From: Uliginosibacterium gangwonense DSM 18521
GTDB taxonomy: Bacteria > Pseudomonadota > Gammaproteobacteria > Burkholderiales > Rhodocyclaceae
Length of the DNA: 64,000 nt
Reading direction: 5' to 3'
Assembly (NCBI RefSeq): GCF_000373965.1
Contig: NZ_KB892834.1
Coordinates: forward strand, 40,188-104,187
Shown: in pieces, positions 37,094 through 46,559 of the stretch
Layout: every line of letters begins with the position of its first letter
Numbering within the stretch: position 1 is the first letter of the stretch
The notes under the pieces: model-generated
What the model was told of the DNA's origin: nothing
The model's database searches: none
What the model saw: the letters and a program-made list of their open reading frames with translations, nothing else
Made by a program: the position numbers and the translations under genes

Positions 37094-38800
37094 CTACTTG
37101 CCATAGGCATCCACACGCCGGATACGCCCTTCGGACTGCACATCCAGCGTAGCCGTGGCACTTTCGGTATACCAGCGGATCGCATCGATATCCAAGCCCA
37201 AACCGTGCACATCCGTCCCTTGGGTGAGCACCTTGGCACCATCGCCACCGCCCGCCAGGAAGGCATTCATTGCGACCCGGTAATTGCGCTGCAGATTCAA
37301 GGTTTCCCCGCCGATACGCACGTCAAACACCCGATCCTGAATGGGGCGCGCGGCATCCCAATGGTATGTAAGTTCCCTGGAAACCTGCAGAAGTGAAGGG
37401 TTCTCCGCTTCATGCCCTTGCCATTGGTCACGCAACAACTGCATGACCTGCACACCACTCAGGCTCATCACCACCAGATTGTTCCTGAAGGGCTGGGCCG
37501 CATACAGGTCACCAAAACGCAGCACGATGGGGCGCTCTGTACCGGGTTTGCTAGGCAGATCAGCCCGCAGGCCACCGGAGTTGGTGATGGCGAAATCAAC
37601 CGGCTCCGTTCTCCGGGCATAGGCGGCTTGCGCATCAGCTACAAGATTCCCCAGCGATGAATCCCCGTAGCCTGCTTGGGCCTGACGGGTCAGCGGATTG
37701 GCAAGACGACCGACCACCTGATTGCGCAGGCTCGCGGTCTGTTTGGCGGTTTGCTCAACAAAATCCTGCATGGCCGCGTCCGGCTTCAGCGTGCTCTGAT
37801 CCACCACGTGATTGGTGGCCTCTGTGGCCAATACATCGCCGGTGCGACGGTCGATCTTGAGACGGATCTCGGAAACCAGCGCGCCGTAGCTATAGCCCTG
37901 CGTAACCAAACGCCCATTGATCTTACAGGTATAAGCATTATGGGTATGCGCGGACATCACCACGTCGACTTCAGGGTCCAAACGTTTGACGATATCGATG
38001 ATCGGCCCTTTCAGCCCCTCACAGCGATAGGTCGGATCGTTGAAATCCCCCGCGTATTCGCCCCCCTGATGCACCAGTGCAACAATCGTGCGCACGCCTT
38101 GGGCCCGGATTTCCGGCACGTAGTGATTGATGGTCTGCACTTCATCCTCAAACCGCAGGGTTTTAATACCCGCAGCCATCACCATATCAGGCACTTCATG
38201 CAGCGGTGTTCCGATGAAGGCAATCTTGACGCCGCCGACCTCACGTATGACATACGGCTTGAGAAATGGCTTACCATTGGCCTTGTCGATCACGTTGGCA
38301 GCCAGATACTCAAACCTTGCGCCGGAGAAACCGGGCATGGCACAACCATTGGCGGGGCACTCCCCCTTGATGCGGCGCAGCAAGGCATCGCTGCCGGCAT
38401 CAAATTCGTGATTGCCGACCACGCTGAGGCTCAGCCCCATGCGGTTGAGCGCCTCGATTGTCGGTTCGTCATTGAGCAATGAAGAGGACGCGGGTGAAGC
38501 CCCAATCAGATCGCCCACGCCAACCGTAATGCTATTGGCGTTGTCCTTGCGCAAAATGGCCAATTCGCTTGCCACATAGGCCGCCCCCCCTGTGGGCACC
38601 GCAATCTTGCGGCTGGGGTCTGCTGGATCGGGCAGATTGAGCACACGCGGGGTCGGGTCGGCAGACTGGATATGACCATGGAAATCATTGATCCCCAGGA
38701 TGGCAACCTCTGCCACAGCGGTCTGGGCGGGCGGCGCAGAAGCGCACCCGGCCAGCGCCAGTATCACAAGGGCCGGGGTCACCTTCAAAACTGCATGCAT
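37094..38800 (-). CDS. UshA-like 5'-nucleotidase lipoprotein
   Basis: A 568-residue protein with a lipobox (ILALAGCAS), so it is probably anchored in the outer membrane. The N-terminal metallophosphatase domain shows INDFHGH, the GVGDLIGASP block, GNHEFD and SAHTHNAY, which supply the two-metal site. The C-terminal nucleotide-binding domain has TNSGGLRADLP and NAFLAGGGDGA. It removes phosphate from extracellular nucleotides. It is the last gene of a minus-strand group of exbD, tonB, a TonB receptor and exbB, suggesting nucleotide or phosphate scavenging. Confidence 0.92.
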   Translation of the reverse strand: MHAVLKVTPALVILALAGCASAPPAQTAVAEVAILGINDFHGHIQSADPTPRVLNLPDPADPSRKIAVPTGGAAYVASELAILRKDNANSITVGVGDLIGASPASSSLLNDEPTIEALNRMGLSLSVVGNHEFDAGSDALLRRIKGECPANGCAMPGFSGARFEYLAANVIDKANGKPFLKPYVIREVGGVKIAFIGTPLHEVPDMVMAAGIKTLRFEDEVQTINHYVPEIRAQGVRTIVALVHQGGEYAGDFNDPTYRCEGLKGPIIDIVKRLDPEVDVVMSAHTHNAYTCKINGRLVTQGYSYGALVSEIRLKIDRRTGDVLATEATNHVVDQSTLKPDAAMQDFVEQTAKQTASLRNQVVGRLANPLTRQAQAGYGDSSLGNLVADAQAAYARRTEPVDFAITNSGGLRADLPSKPGTERPIVLRFGDLYAAQPFRNNLVVMSLSGVQVMQLLRDQWQGHEAENPSLLQVSRELTYHWDAARPIQDRVFDVRIGGETLNLQRNYRVAMNAFLAGGGDGAKVLTQGTDVHGLGLDIDAIRWYTESATATLDVQSEGRIRRVDAYGK

Positions 38801-38810
38801 AAAGCACTCC

Positions 38811-39401
38811 TCAAGCCTGGGTGGAGATCCGCAGGATCAAAATCTTCAAATGATCGCTGATGCGTTCAACGCGGTCGTTGAAATGGTTCAAGAATACCAG
38901 CACAAACAAGGCCGTGGAAATCCCCAGCGCGGTTGCAAACAGCGCCGTACCGATCCCTGCAGACACGCCCTTGGGGTCTGACACCCCGGCACTGGCCAGC
39001 GAAGTGAAGGTTTCGATGATGCCCAGGATCGTGCCCAGCAGGCCCAGCAAGGGGGCCGCCGTCACAATGGTATCCAGCACCCACAGATGACGGGTCAATT
39101 TGGCCCGCAAATCGAGGTAGATGGCCTGGGAGAGATTTTCCATCTGCTCATCCGTGCGCGCCTGCTTGCGTTCTTCAATCAAGGCGCGCAGGGCCTCAGC
39201 GGGGATGTTGTCTTGCCCGCCAACGTGGGCAGCCAATTCATCCAGCGATTTGGATTGCCCGATCACCGTACCTTCCAACGCCCGTGCATGCCTGAGGGTA
39301 TGCAGAAAAAATACGATGCGCTCCACGCTGATGAACAACGCCAACGTAAGGCAGGCATACATGAGATAGAACGAAATCTGGTGCAGGAGTTGATAGTTCA
39401 T
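38811..39401 (-). CDS. exbB: MotA/TolQ/ExbB proton channel protein
   Basis: A 196-residue three-helix protein with the conserved channel block TAAPLLGLLGTILGIIETFTSL and GIGTALFATALGISTALF. With ExbD and TonB it transduces the proton-motive force to outer-membrane receptors. It lies between the receptor gene and the 5'-nucleotidase, 10 bp from the latter. Confidence 0.9.
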   Translation of the reverse strand: MNYQLLHQISFYLMYACLTLALFISVERIVFFLHTLRHARALEGTVIGQSKSLDELAAHVGGQDNIPAEALRALIEERKQARTDEQMENLSQAIYLDLRAKLTRHLWVLDTIVTAAPLLGLLGTILGIIETFTSLASAGVSDPKGVSAGIGTALFATALGISTALFVLVFLNHFNDRVERISDHLKILILRISTQA

Positions 39402-39464
39402 GGCGCAGGCAATCTCAGAAAAACAGGGGCCACCAGTGCAGCCCCTTGGGGGTGGAGAGAAGAA

Positions 39465-41858
39465 TCAGAAATCAACCGACAGACTGAGCGTGGTCATGCG
39501 CGGTGCGCCGAGGTAGTAGTACACCGTGCTTGTACTCGTGACGCCATTGACCGCATAGGCATTACTCTGCGAGCTTTGCGGGTTGCGATAGCGTTTGTTC
39601 CACAGGTTGCTGACGTTCAAACGCAAGGTCGGTTTTTTCAGGAAGCCGACATCATCAAACTGATAGCCTGCATCGAAATCAAACAGCCAATAGCAAGGCA
39701 CCTTTTCATCATTCATCAAGGTTGCATATTGCGTGCCCGTATATTTGCCCTGCAGGCGCAAATAGTATTGCGACCAGGCATATTGTGCAGAAAGCCCGGC
39801 CATCCAGGTCGGCGTGAGCACAAACTTCTTGCCCGTGGTGGGCAGATTACCATTGGAGCTGGCGCTGGAGCCTGCCAGCAGATCGTTCTTGATCTTGCTG
39901 TTGTTGTAAGTCAGCGAAGAATAGAACGACCAGCCATCCACGGGGCGTGTTCCCAACTCCAATTCCAGGCCACGGTTACGCACTGCCCCGGCATTGGTGT
40001 AGATGTTTTTCTGCACCACCGGATCATAGGCGTTGGCCTGACGATTCTTGAACTCCACCCAGAACAGCGAACCAGAGAGCGTGAGCCACTCGCCCTGGAA
40101 GCGATAGCCCAAATCGGTATTGATCGAGGTTTCCGGCTTCACGTTACCAATCAACTCTGCCTGCCCATTGACCAACCCCACATTGTTGTTGCTGGGGGTG
40201 AAGGCATAGTTGGGCGGCGCCTTGAAGTTCTTGGCCGTATTGAAGAAGATCTGGTGCTCAGGCGTGAAGTTATAGCGTGCGCCCACCTGCGGCAGCACGG
40301 CAGAGTAGGACTTCGTGATGCTGTAGTTGGTCGCGGCCAGGGTGCCCGTGCCTTCATTGGCATAGTTGGTGAAGTCGCGCTCGATATGCGGGAGGCGTAC
40401 CCCGGCAGTCAGGTTCAGGCGATCATCGATCAGTGAGACGCTATCTTGCAGGAATGCTTGCCATGCCGGACTGATCGTCTTCCAGTCGCGTGATTCATAG
40501 TCGGAACCATCCGGGCGCGTGATATGGTCGTTCTTGAGCCAGATATCGACAGGGTTGCCATTGTTATCCACCGCCACGGCAGGGCCGGTCTGGCGGTGTT
40601 CGGCGCGTTCATACCACAGCCCGGTCTGCACGGTGTGGTTGGCGAGGTTCAGCGTCAAGGAGCTGTTGACGCCGGGGCGATATGTCTTTGTCACAGAGCT
40701 GCTAGCCACTACGATGGTATCCAGCGTGTCACCATCGCCATTGAGGTCGACCTTGCCGGTCTTGGTCCCCGCAGCCGTCAGGAAACTGCTTTCAGACAGC
40801 TTGGCCTGTTGCGTACCACCGGTGCCGTAGCCATACCAGTAATAGGGCTGCACGCGCAATTGAGCATTATCGGCCAGCTTGAATACGCCATCGAAAGAAA
40901 CTACGGCATTCTCAAACGGATTGCGCGCCAGGTTGTAGTAAATCGGATTCGGGCCCGTTTCGTTCTGTGCCGTACCATTTACCGGGGTAAGATGCCCGGG
41001 TGTAAAGGCGCTGGAATAATCAGTCCAATAGCCACTTTGATCCAGCGTCTTGAGGCTGATAGTTCCGATATTATTGTTCACCGCCCGGTTGTAGAGCACC
41101 GAGCCAGAAATATGGCTGCCCTTGGACAAATCCCAGCGCATGCCAGTGTCCAGGTGATTCTTATCTGCGCCCCCCTCACCCTTCCACTTATTCGCCTCTG
41201 CATGAGACGCAGAGACGAAGAACTTGAGCTTGTCGTTATAGAAGCGCCCGGTATCAACGCGCAGATAAGTCTTGTTCAGGCTCAATTCGCCAATGGTATA
41301 GCTCAGGCGGATGCGTGCCTTGTCTTCCGGGTCACAGCTGGAAATGCCCACGTTGCCACCCGTAGCGCCAACGTGAGGGGCATCTACATCGGTTGAACCT
41401 TGGGTCACAAATTCCTGGCAGACGTTTTCGTTATCCACATACTCCTGCGGATAGACGGCAAAGCTGCCGGAATCATTCACGGGAGCGCCATTGACAGTAA
41501 AGCCGAGCTGATCACTGTTGAACCCGCGCATGGTCATGCCGCCACCAAATAAGCCCGTGGCATCATGGTTAAAAGAATTCACCCCTGGTAGCATGTTCAA
41601 GGATTGGAAGGGGTTGCCCGTTGCACGCTCCTTGGCCAATTCCGCACGCGTAACGTTGCTGCGTGCCTTGGTGGCGTCTTCCTGGATGATTCGGCCAGTG
41701 CCCAGCTTGTCGCCTTCACCGGTAATGGTCACCGTGCCTAGATCGGTTGTGGTCTGCGCATAAGCGGGCGCCAAGGCCAACAGCAAGATTTGCGAAGCGA
41801 TCACGCGCAGGCGGAAAGCGCCAGCGTGCGGATGGGTTCCCCGAGTACGATTTTTCAT
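39465..41858 (-). CDS. TonB-dependent outer-membrane receptor
   Basis: A 797-residue receptor with a signal peptide ending near APAYA and a plug domain with NPFQSLNMLPGVNSFNHDATG and GGGMTMRGFNSDQLGFTVNG. A 22-strand barrel follows, ending in an aromatic residue (LSLSVDF). Two Cys occur in the plug region (ENVCQEF, SSCDPEDK). The ligand cannot be read directly. Its genetic partners are a private tonB, exbB, exbD and a secreted 5'-nucleotidase. No iron-siderophore genes are nearby. Confidence 0.93.
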   Translation of the reverse strand: MKNRTRGTHPHAGAFRLRVIASQILLLALAPAYAQTTTDLGTVTITGEGDKLGTGRIIQEDATKARSNVTRAELAKERATGNPFQSLNMLPGVNSFNHDATGLFGGGMTMRGFNSDQLGFTVNGAPVNDSGSFAVYPQEYVDNENVCQEFVTQGSTDVDAPHVGATGGNVGISSCDPEDKARIRLSYTIGELSLNKTYLRVDTGRFYNDKLKFFVSASHAEANKWKGEGGADKNHLDTGMRWDLSKGSHISGSVLYNRAVNNNIGTISLKTLDQSGYWTDYSSAFTPGHLTPVNGTAQNETGPNPIYYNLARNPFENAVVSFDGVFKLADNAQLRVQPYYWYGYGTGGTQQAKLSESSFLTAAGTKTGKVDLNGDGDTLDTIVVASSSVTKTYRPGVNSSLTLNLANHTVQTGLWYERAEHRQTGPAVAVDNNGNPVDIWLKNDHITRPDGSDYESRDWKTISPAWQAFLQDSVSLIDDRLNLTAGVRLPHIERDFTNYANEGTGTLAATNYSITKSYSAVLPQVGARYNFTPEHQIFFNTAKNFKAPPNYAFTPSNNNVGLVNGQAELIGNVKPETSINTDLGYRFQGEWLTLSGSLFWVEFKNRQANAYDPVVQKNIYTNAGAVRNRGLELELGTRPVDGWSFYSSLTYNNSKIKNDLLAGSSASSNGNLPTTGKKFVLTPTWMAGLSAQYAWSQYYLRLQGKYTGTQYATLMNDEKVPCYWLFDFDAGYQFDDVGFLKKPTLRLNVSNLWNKRYRNPQSSQSNAYAVNGVTSTSTVYYYLGAPRMTTLSLSVDF

Positions 41859-41873
41859 GACATCAGCTCCTAG

Positions 41874-42599
41874 TCAATTTTTGGGTACTTCGTATTTGAG
41901 CCGGATGCAGAATTCATGCTGCGCCTGGCCTCTGAAAGCGCTCTCGTCAAAAGCCGGATACCGCAATCGTGCCACCAAGCGTTTCCCCGTCTGGTCAAGC
42001 AGGATCGAACCCGAACTCTCCTTGACATTGGCATCCACATAATCTCCATTGCGCGCCAGCGTTACACAAACCTCCACTGTGCCTTCGGGTTTTTGCGTCA
42101 TCGCCTCCCGTCCGCTTGGGTAAGCCTTGGCCGCATTGATCAACTGGCGGATCTTGTCGGCAAAGCTGGCATTCGTATTGGCTGCTGGCGCCGGGGGAGC
42201 AGGAGGTGGCTCCGCCACGGATGGCGTCTGCACAGGCGGCTCGGAGCGCATCGGCGCAGGTTTTGGCAGCGGTGGCGTTTCTGTGACATCGGCATGAGCC
42301 GCCTCGGTTGCCGTGGGCACCACAGGCTCCGGTCGGCTCACAGGCGTAGGGGCAACCGGCTTGGCCTGCACTTCCTTGGGCTGTACGGGTTGCACCTTTT
42401 GCGGCTCTGGCGGCGGAGGCTCAGGTGTCGGCTTGGGCGGTTCTTCAATCGGCGCAAGCTCAACAAGCTGGGCCTTTTCAGGCTCGACCTGTGCCGCCTG
42501 CAACAAGCGCCAAGGCACAGCCGCACCAAGCAAGGCTGCACCACATGTGACTACAAAGGCCACTTTCCGCCTATGCAGATACAATACAGACAAGGCCAT
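41874..42599 (-). CDS. tonB: Energy transducer TonB
   Basis: A 241-residue TonB with an N-terminal membrane segment (VAFVVTCGAALLGAAVPW), a classical Pro/Glu/Lys-rich spacer (residues about 45-145) and a C-terminal domain (EGTVEVCVTLARNGDYVDANV ... RLRYPAFDE). It lies directly between exbD and the receptor gene, 15 bp from the latter, and so belongs to this dedicated Ton system. Confidence 0.9.
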   Translation of the reverse strand: MALSVLYLHRRKVAFVVTCGAALLGAAVPWRLLQAAQVEPEKAQLVELAPIEEPPKPTPEPPPPEPQKVQPVQPKEVQAKPVAPTPVSRPEPVVPTATEAAHADVTETPPLPKPAPMRSEPPVQTPSVAEPPPAPPAPAANTNASFADKIRQLINAAKAYPSGREAMTQKPEGTVEVCVTLARNGDYVDANVKESSGSILLDQTGKRLVARLRYPAFDESAFRGQAQHEFCIRLKYEVPKN

Positions 42600-42605
42600 G
42601 TCGAT

Positions 42606-43022
42606 TTAGCCTTGCGTGCGGGCGCGCGTTGCAATCGACACCTTGCTGATACCACCGGTACGCAGCAGGTCCATCACGTCGATCACTTTCTGCATCACCG
42701 CTTCACCATCGCTCTTGATGATGACTTGCGGCTCAACCGCCCCCTTTGCCAATTCCTTGACCTGTGCAGCCACGCTCTCCGCCTGCGTCTCATGCCCATT
42801 AACCTGAATGGCCCCTTCCTTGCTGATTGTCACAATGACAGGCTGATCCAGGCTGACCTTTGCAGTGGTGCTGGAACTGGGTAGATTGGTGGTCACACCA
42901 AAAGAGGGGATAACGTTGATGCTGATGAGTACAAAGAACACCAGCAGGAACATCATCACATCGATCATGGGGATGATTTCGATGCGGGCGTGGCGTTTGG
43001 GCGGGGAATCAAAGTGAATCAT
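42606..43022 (-). CDS. exbD: Biopolymer transport protein ExbD
   Basis: A 138-residue protein with the single N-terminal helix and conserved Asp (RIEIIPMIDVMMFLLVFFVL), followed by the periplasmic ExbD/TolR domain (VIVTISKEGAIQVNGHE). It is the first gene of the minus-strand Ton operon, starting at ATG 43022, with tonB 6 bp downstream. Confidence 0.93.
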   Translation of the reverse strand: MIHFDSPPKRHARIEIIPMIDVMMFLLVFFVLISINVIPSFGVTTNLPSSSTTAKVSLDQPVIVTISKEGAIQVNGHETQAESVAAQVKELAKGAVEPQVIIKSDGEAVMQKVIDVMDLLRTGGISKVSIATRARTQG

Positions 43023-43128
43023 GATGACGACACAGTCACGGCTTGTAATTCAAGCCGGTCATCATGTCGTCATCTTGTTTCAGAAACGTTAAGAGAATAA
43101 TGCTGACGCATGACTGGTCATGAAAGCG

Positions 43129-44730
43129 TCACACCCCGGAATTCCCCTTTTGTAATGAAGCCCACTCAAGGCCAAAGCGGGCCAGATATTTTCTGAGGCG
43201 ATCCGCATCATTGGCTACTTTCTTCTCTTGACGCGAAACCGCAAAGAGTCGGCGCCCGGCTTCAGAAAGGCTTTCCGAGGTACGACATGTATCTATGACA
43301 ATAGCAAGCTGGCAACGATCAAACAGGTCCAGCGCCTCGGCCTGCTCACCCAGCACTTCGCTCACAATGTCCGTCTTCGGTTTCCCCACCCACCCCCAGC
43401 GCAAGCGCTCGATTTCTGCGCCCACCAGTTTTTCGGTAATGCGCCCTGATTCGGCCAGCGTTGCCATGCGCGTCACCGAGGCGCCCAGCTCACGGAAATT
43501 CCCCCGCCATAATGCTTCTGCAGAACTGGCAAAAGCTAAGTAACGCTGGCGCGCCTCGACATTGAAGCGCACAAGCTGACCGTTTTCCTGGGCAAAACGT
43601 TCCAGCTCAAACTCAAGGTTGGGTTCGATATCTTCCGGGCGCTGCGCCAAGCCAGGCAGATCAAAGGTCCACAAATTGATGCGGGCATACAGGTCTTCGC
43701 GGAAGCGCCCTTCTGCCACCCACTGGCGCAAGTCGCGGTGGGTACCGGCAATCAGTTGGAAATCACTTTCTACTTCCCGATCTCCGCCAAAGGGGAAAAA
43801 GTGCTTCTCCTCAATGGCTTTCAGAAGCATCGCCTGTTCATCCAGCCCCAATTCACCGATTTCATCCAGAAATAACAGGCCACCATCCGCCGCACGCAGC
43901 AAGCCGGGGCGCTCGCTCTGGGCACCGGTAAAAGCCCCTTTCACATGACCAAAGAGCGTTGACATCGCAGAATCCCCGCGTAAGGTCGCACAGTTGACCT
44001 CCACAAAGCGCCCTGCAAGGTGTTGGCGCTGCCGCTTGAGCTCATACACCCGGCGCGCCAGAAACGATTTGCCCGCCCCGGTGGGCCCCACCATCAGCAT
44101 CGGCGCTTTGGATCGCCCGGCAACATGCTCGATCTCATCAATCATTCGATTAAAACCTGCATTACGCGTAGCGATTCCAGATTTAAGAAAGCTCACCTTC
44201 TCAGCCTGCTCGCGCTGAAAACGCTGGGCAATCTTGTTGTAACGCGACAGATCCAGATCGATCAGGGTATAGCTCCCCACCACATCTGCAGCCTCCTTCT
44301 TACGTGGCGGTGAAGTCTGCACCAGACGTGCAGGCAGGTAATGCGCCTCAGCCAGCAGGAACCAGCAGATCTGCGCCACGTGGGTCCCCGTGGTGATGTG
44401 GATCAGGTAGTCCTCGTTTTCCAGGTCAAACGGATAACTGCGGGCAAAATCATGCAGCAGGGTATAGACCTCTTCGAAATCCCAGGGGTCGCGCAGGCTG
44501 ACGTCCACATGGCGTACCACGGTGTCTGGCGACACGGCGGCAATGTCCCCTTCAATCCGGTCCGCGAGACTCTTGCTGCGCACATCGTGCAGCAACTCTA
44601 GGCGATGCACGATCAGGTCTTCCTGCTGGCACAGGCTCAAGGTCGGGCGCCAGCGCTCCCAGCGGGCTGCGCCCTTGCCTGCGTAATCAAGCTGGGTTCC
44701 CAGAAAGCCGATCACCACCGTCTTCTTCAT
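43129..44730 (-). CDS. rtcR: RtcR, CARF-domain sigma54 activator of the RNA repair genes
   Basis: A 533-residue activator. The N-terminal domain (1-180; VVIGFLGTQLDYAGKG, DYLIHITTGTHVAQICWFLL) is the CARF-like sensor of RtcR, thought to bind RNA ends or cyclic-phosphate ligands. The AAA+ domain has Walker A GPTGAGKS (215-222) and the sigma54-contact motif GAFTGA (265-270). A Fis-like C-terminal helix-turn-helix follows. Divergent from rsr; both downstream transcription units have -24/-12 promoters. In known systems RtcR is silent until RNA damage releases its AAA domain. Confidence 0.96.
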   Translation of the reverse strand: MKKTVVIGFLGTQLDYAGKGAARWERWRPTLSLCQQEDLIVHRLELLHDVRSKSLADRIEGDIAAVSPDTVVRHVDVSLRDPWDFEEVYTLLHDFARSYPFDLENEDYLIHITTGTHVAQICWFLLAEAHYLPARLVQTSPPRKKEAADVVGSYTLIDLDLSRYNKIAQRFQREQAEKVSFLKSGIATRNAGFNRMIDEIEHVAGRSKAPMLMVGPTGAGKSFLARRVYELKRQRQHLAGRFVEVNCATLRGDSAMSTLFGHVKGAFTGAQSERPGLLRAADGGLLFLDEIGELGLDEQAMLLKAIEEKHFFPFGGDREVESDFQLIAGTHRDLRQWVAEGRFREDLYARINLWTFDLPGLAQRPEDIEPNLEFELERFAQENGQLVRFNVEARQRYLAFASSAEALWRGNFRELGASVTRMATLAESGRITEKLVGAEIERLRWGWVGKPKTDIVSEVLGEQAEALDLFDRCQLAIVIDTCRTSESLSEAGRRLFAVSRQEKKVANDADRLRKYLARFGLEWASLQKGNSGV

Positions 44731-44741
44731 GAACTATCCAA

Positions 44742-44775
44742 TTTTATATATTACTGGATATCAGTATATAAAATT
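44742..44775. promoter_or_regulatory. Long AT-rich palindrome, candidate RtcR enhancer
   Basis: ATTTTATATA at 44742-44751 and TATATAAAAT at 44766-44775 are inverted, with a further inverted core CTGGATATCAG between them (44755-44765), giving a nearly continuous 34-bp dyad. It lies about 105 bp upstream of the rsr sigma54 promoter and just before rtcR, a suitable enhancer position. Binding by RtcR is inferred only. Confidence 0.5.
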
Positions 44776-44879
44776 ATCGAAACGGAGGCATCTCCCCCAA
44801 ACGCCAGAAAAGCGAAAAACATAAAAATGCCATTATTTTTCAATATGTTAATAAATGGCTTTTAGAAAAATAAAGAAGC

Positions 44880-44895
44880 TGGCACGCCTCCTGCA
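44880..44895 (+). promoter_or_regulatory. Sigma54 promoter of rsr and the Y RNA array
   Basis: TGGCACGCCTCCTGCA carries GG at 44881-44882 and GC at 44893-44894 with the required 10-bp separation, and fits TGGCACG-N4-TTGCA with one mismatch. It is 50 bp before the rsr start and 150 bp from the divergent rtcR start. The intervening A/T-rich region (44740-44875), with repeated TATA and inverted AATTTTATATATTACTGGATATCAGTATATAAAATT-like symmetry, is a likely RtcR enhancer. Confidence 0.82.
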
Positions 44896-44945
44896 GTATA
44901 TAGCTCATCCAGACGATTGCTGATAAGAAGAAAGTGAGAAACGAG

Positions 44946-46493
44946 ATGGCCAACTTGCAACTGTTCAATACGCTAGTCGCGAAACTGCCGATGGCAAACA
45001 CCACCAACGCAGCCGCAGCACCCGCTTATAAATTGACGCCGCGCCATAAACTGGCACAGTTGGCCATGACAGGCTGCCTGAACAACACTTTTTACGCTGA
45101 TGCGCAGGCCCAATTGACGGATGTGCTGACGCTGTGCCAAGGCTTGGATGACGAATTCATTGCCAAGACCGCTGTATATGCCCGCGAAAAAGGCCACATG
45201 AAGGACATGGCCGCCCTGCTGACTGCTGTGCTGGCAACCCGCCGCTCTGCCCTGTTGCCCGGGTGCTTTGCCCGCGTGATTGATAGCGGAAAAATGCTGC
45301 GCAACTTTGTGCAGATTCTGCGCAGCGGAGCAACCGGCCGCAAGTCCCTGGGAACGCGCCCCAAGAAACTGGTGCAAACCTGGTTGAATACGGCAACGGA
45401 ATATCAACTGCTGAGCGCCGCGGTGGGTAACCAGCCCTCCCTGGCGGATGTGGTCAAGATGGTTCACCCGAAGCCTGCCGAAGCATGGCGTCAAGCCTTC
45501 TTCGCATGGTTGATCGGTAAGCCCTTCGATCAGGCCACCATGCCAGAAGCAACGCGAGCCTTGTTGAACTTCCGTGAGCACGGAGGCGAATTGCCGCAAG
45601 TGCCCTTCCTGTTGCTGAGCAACGAGAAGCTGGATGCGCAGCAATGGGCAACGCTGGCGATGCGTATGAGCTGGCAGGCCCTGCGGATGAATCTAAACAC
45701 GCTGGCACGTAATGGCGTTTTCGAAATTCCCGCCATGGCTGCCAAGGTGGCACAGCGACTAGCTGACGCCAAGGCGATCAGCAAGGCACGGGCCTATCCG
45801 TACCAGTTGCTGTCGGCATACAAGATGACGGGTGAAGACATCCCCGCCAAAGTGCGCGAAGCCTTGCAGGATGCACTGGAAGTATCGTTGCGCAATGTGC
45901 CACAGCTTGAAGGCCAGGTGGTTGTGTGCCCGGACGTATCCGGGTCGATGAGCAGCTCGGTAACCGGCTATCGCAAAGGCGCAACGAGCGCGGTACGCTG
46001 TATTGATGTAGCGGCATTGCTGGCTGCAGCAATCCTGCGCAAGCACTCGGATGCCCGTGTGCTGCCGTTTGAAAATCATGTTGTGCGGGTTGAACTCAAC
46101 CCACGCGACAGCGTGATGAGCAACGCAGCAAAACTGGCCGCGATTGGCGGTGGTGGCACCAACTGCAGCGCACCTTTGGCGCAACTGGTGCATGAAAAGG
46201 CCAAGGTCGATGTATTGATCATGGTCTCGGACAACCAGTCGTGGATGGATGCGCGAAACCATGGCGCGACGGAAACGATGCGGCAATGGGCACTGATCAA
46301 GCGTCAGAACCCGAAGGCACGGATGGTCTGTATCGACATCCAGCCCTACGGAACAACGCAGGCTCAGGAACAGGCCGACATCCTGAACGTAGGTGGCTTT
46401 GGGGATGCGGTATTTGATGTGATCAGCCAGTTTGCCTCCGGGCAATTCGGCGCAGCACATTGGGTAGAAGCCATCAATGCCATCGAGCTATAA
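44946..46493 (+). CDS. rsr: Ro60/TROVE domain RNA-binding protein Rsr
   Basis: A 515-residue Ro autoantigen homologue of standard length. Residues about 1-310 form the HEAT-like TROVE ring (YKLTPRHKLAQLAMTGCLNNTF, TAVYAREKGHMKDMAALLTAVLATR). The C-terminal von Willebrand A domain has a MIDAS motif with Asp330, Ser332 and Ser334 in PDVSGSMSS, and VLIMVSDNQSW. Ro60 binds misfolded RNA through its central hole and Y RNAs on its outer surface. Start ATG 44946 follows a weak GAGA box. The Y RNA array begins 66 bp after the stop. Confidence 0.96.
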   Translation: MANLQLFNTLVAKLPMANTTNAAAAPAYKLTPRHKLAQLAMTGCLNNTFYADAQAQLTDVLTLCQGLDDEFIAKTAVYAREKGHMKDMAALLTAVLATRRSALLPGCFARVIDSGKMLRNFVQILRSGATGRKSLGTRPKKLVQTWLNTATEYQLLSAAVGNQPSLADVVKMVHPKPAEAWRQAFFAWLIGKPFDQATMPEATRALLNFREHGGELPQVPFLLLSNEKLDAQQWATLAMRMSWQALRMNLNTLARNGVFEIPAMAAKVAQRLADAKAISKARAYPYQLLSAYKMTGEDIPAKVREALQDALEVSLRNVPQLEGQVVVCPDVSGSMSSSVTGYRKGATSAVRCIDVAALLAAAILRKHSDARVLPFENHVVRVELNPRDSVMSNAAKLAAIGGGGTNCSAPLAQLVHEKAKVDVLIMVSDNQSWMDARNHGATETMRQWALIKRQNPKARMVCIDIQPYGTTQAQEQADILNVGGFGDAVFDVISQFASGQFGAAHWVEAINAIEL

Positions 46494-46501
46494 ACTGTTA
46501 C

Positions 46502-46524
46502 CCCTCCGTCCTCAGGACGGAGGG
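46502..46524 (+). other. GC-rich hairpin after rsr
   Basis: CCCTCCGTCC and GGACGGAGGG form a perfect 10-bp stem around a TCA loop, 8 bp after the rsr stop. No T run follows, so it may be a 3'-end stabiliser, a pause or a processing site between the mRNA and the first Y RNA rather than a strong terminator. Confidence 0.6.
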
Positions 46525-46559
46525 CTTCAAGAATAGACATGTGAGTTGAAAGAGTTTCC

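Noticed and set aside
46502..46524. Rho-independent terminator of rsr
   Set aside because: The stem is strong, but there is no following T run, so it was listed as a hairpin only.
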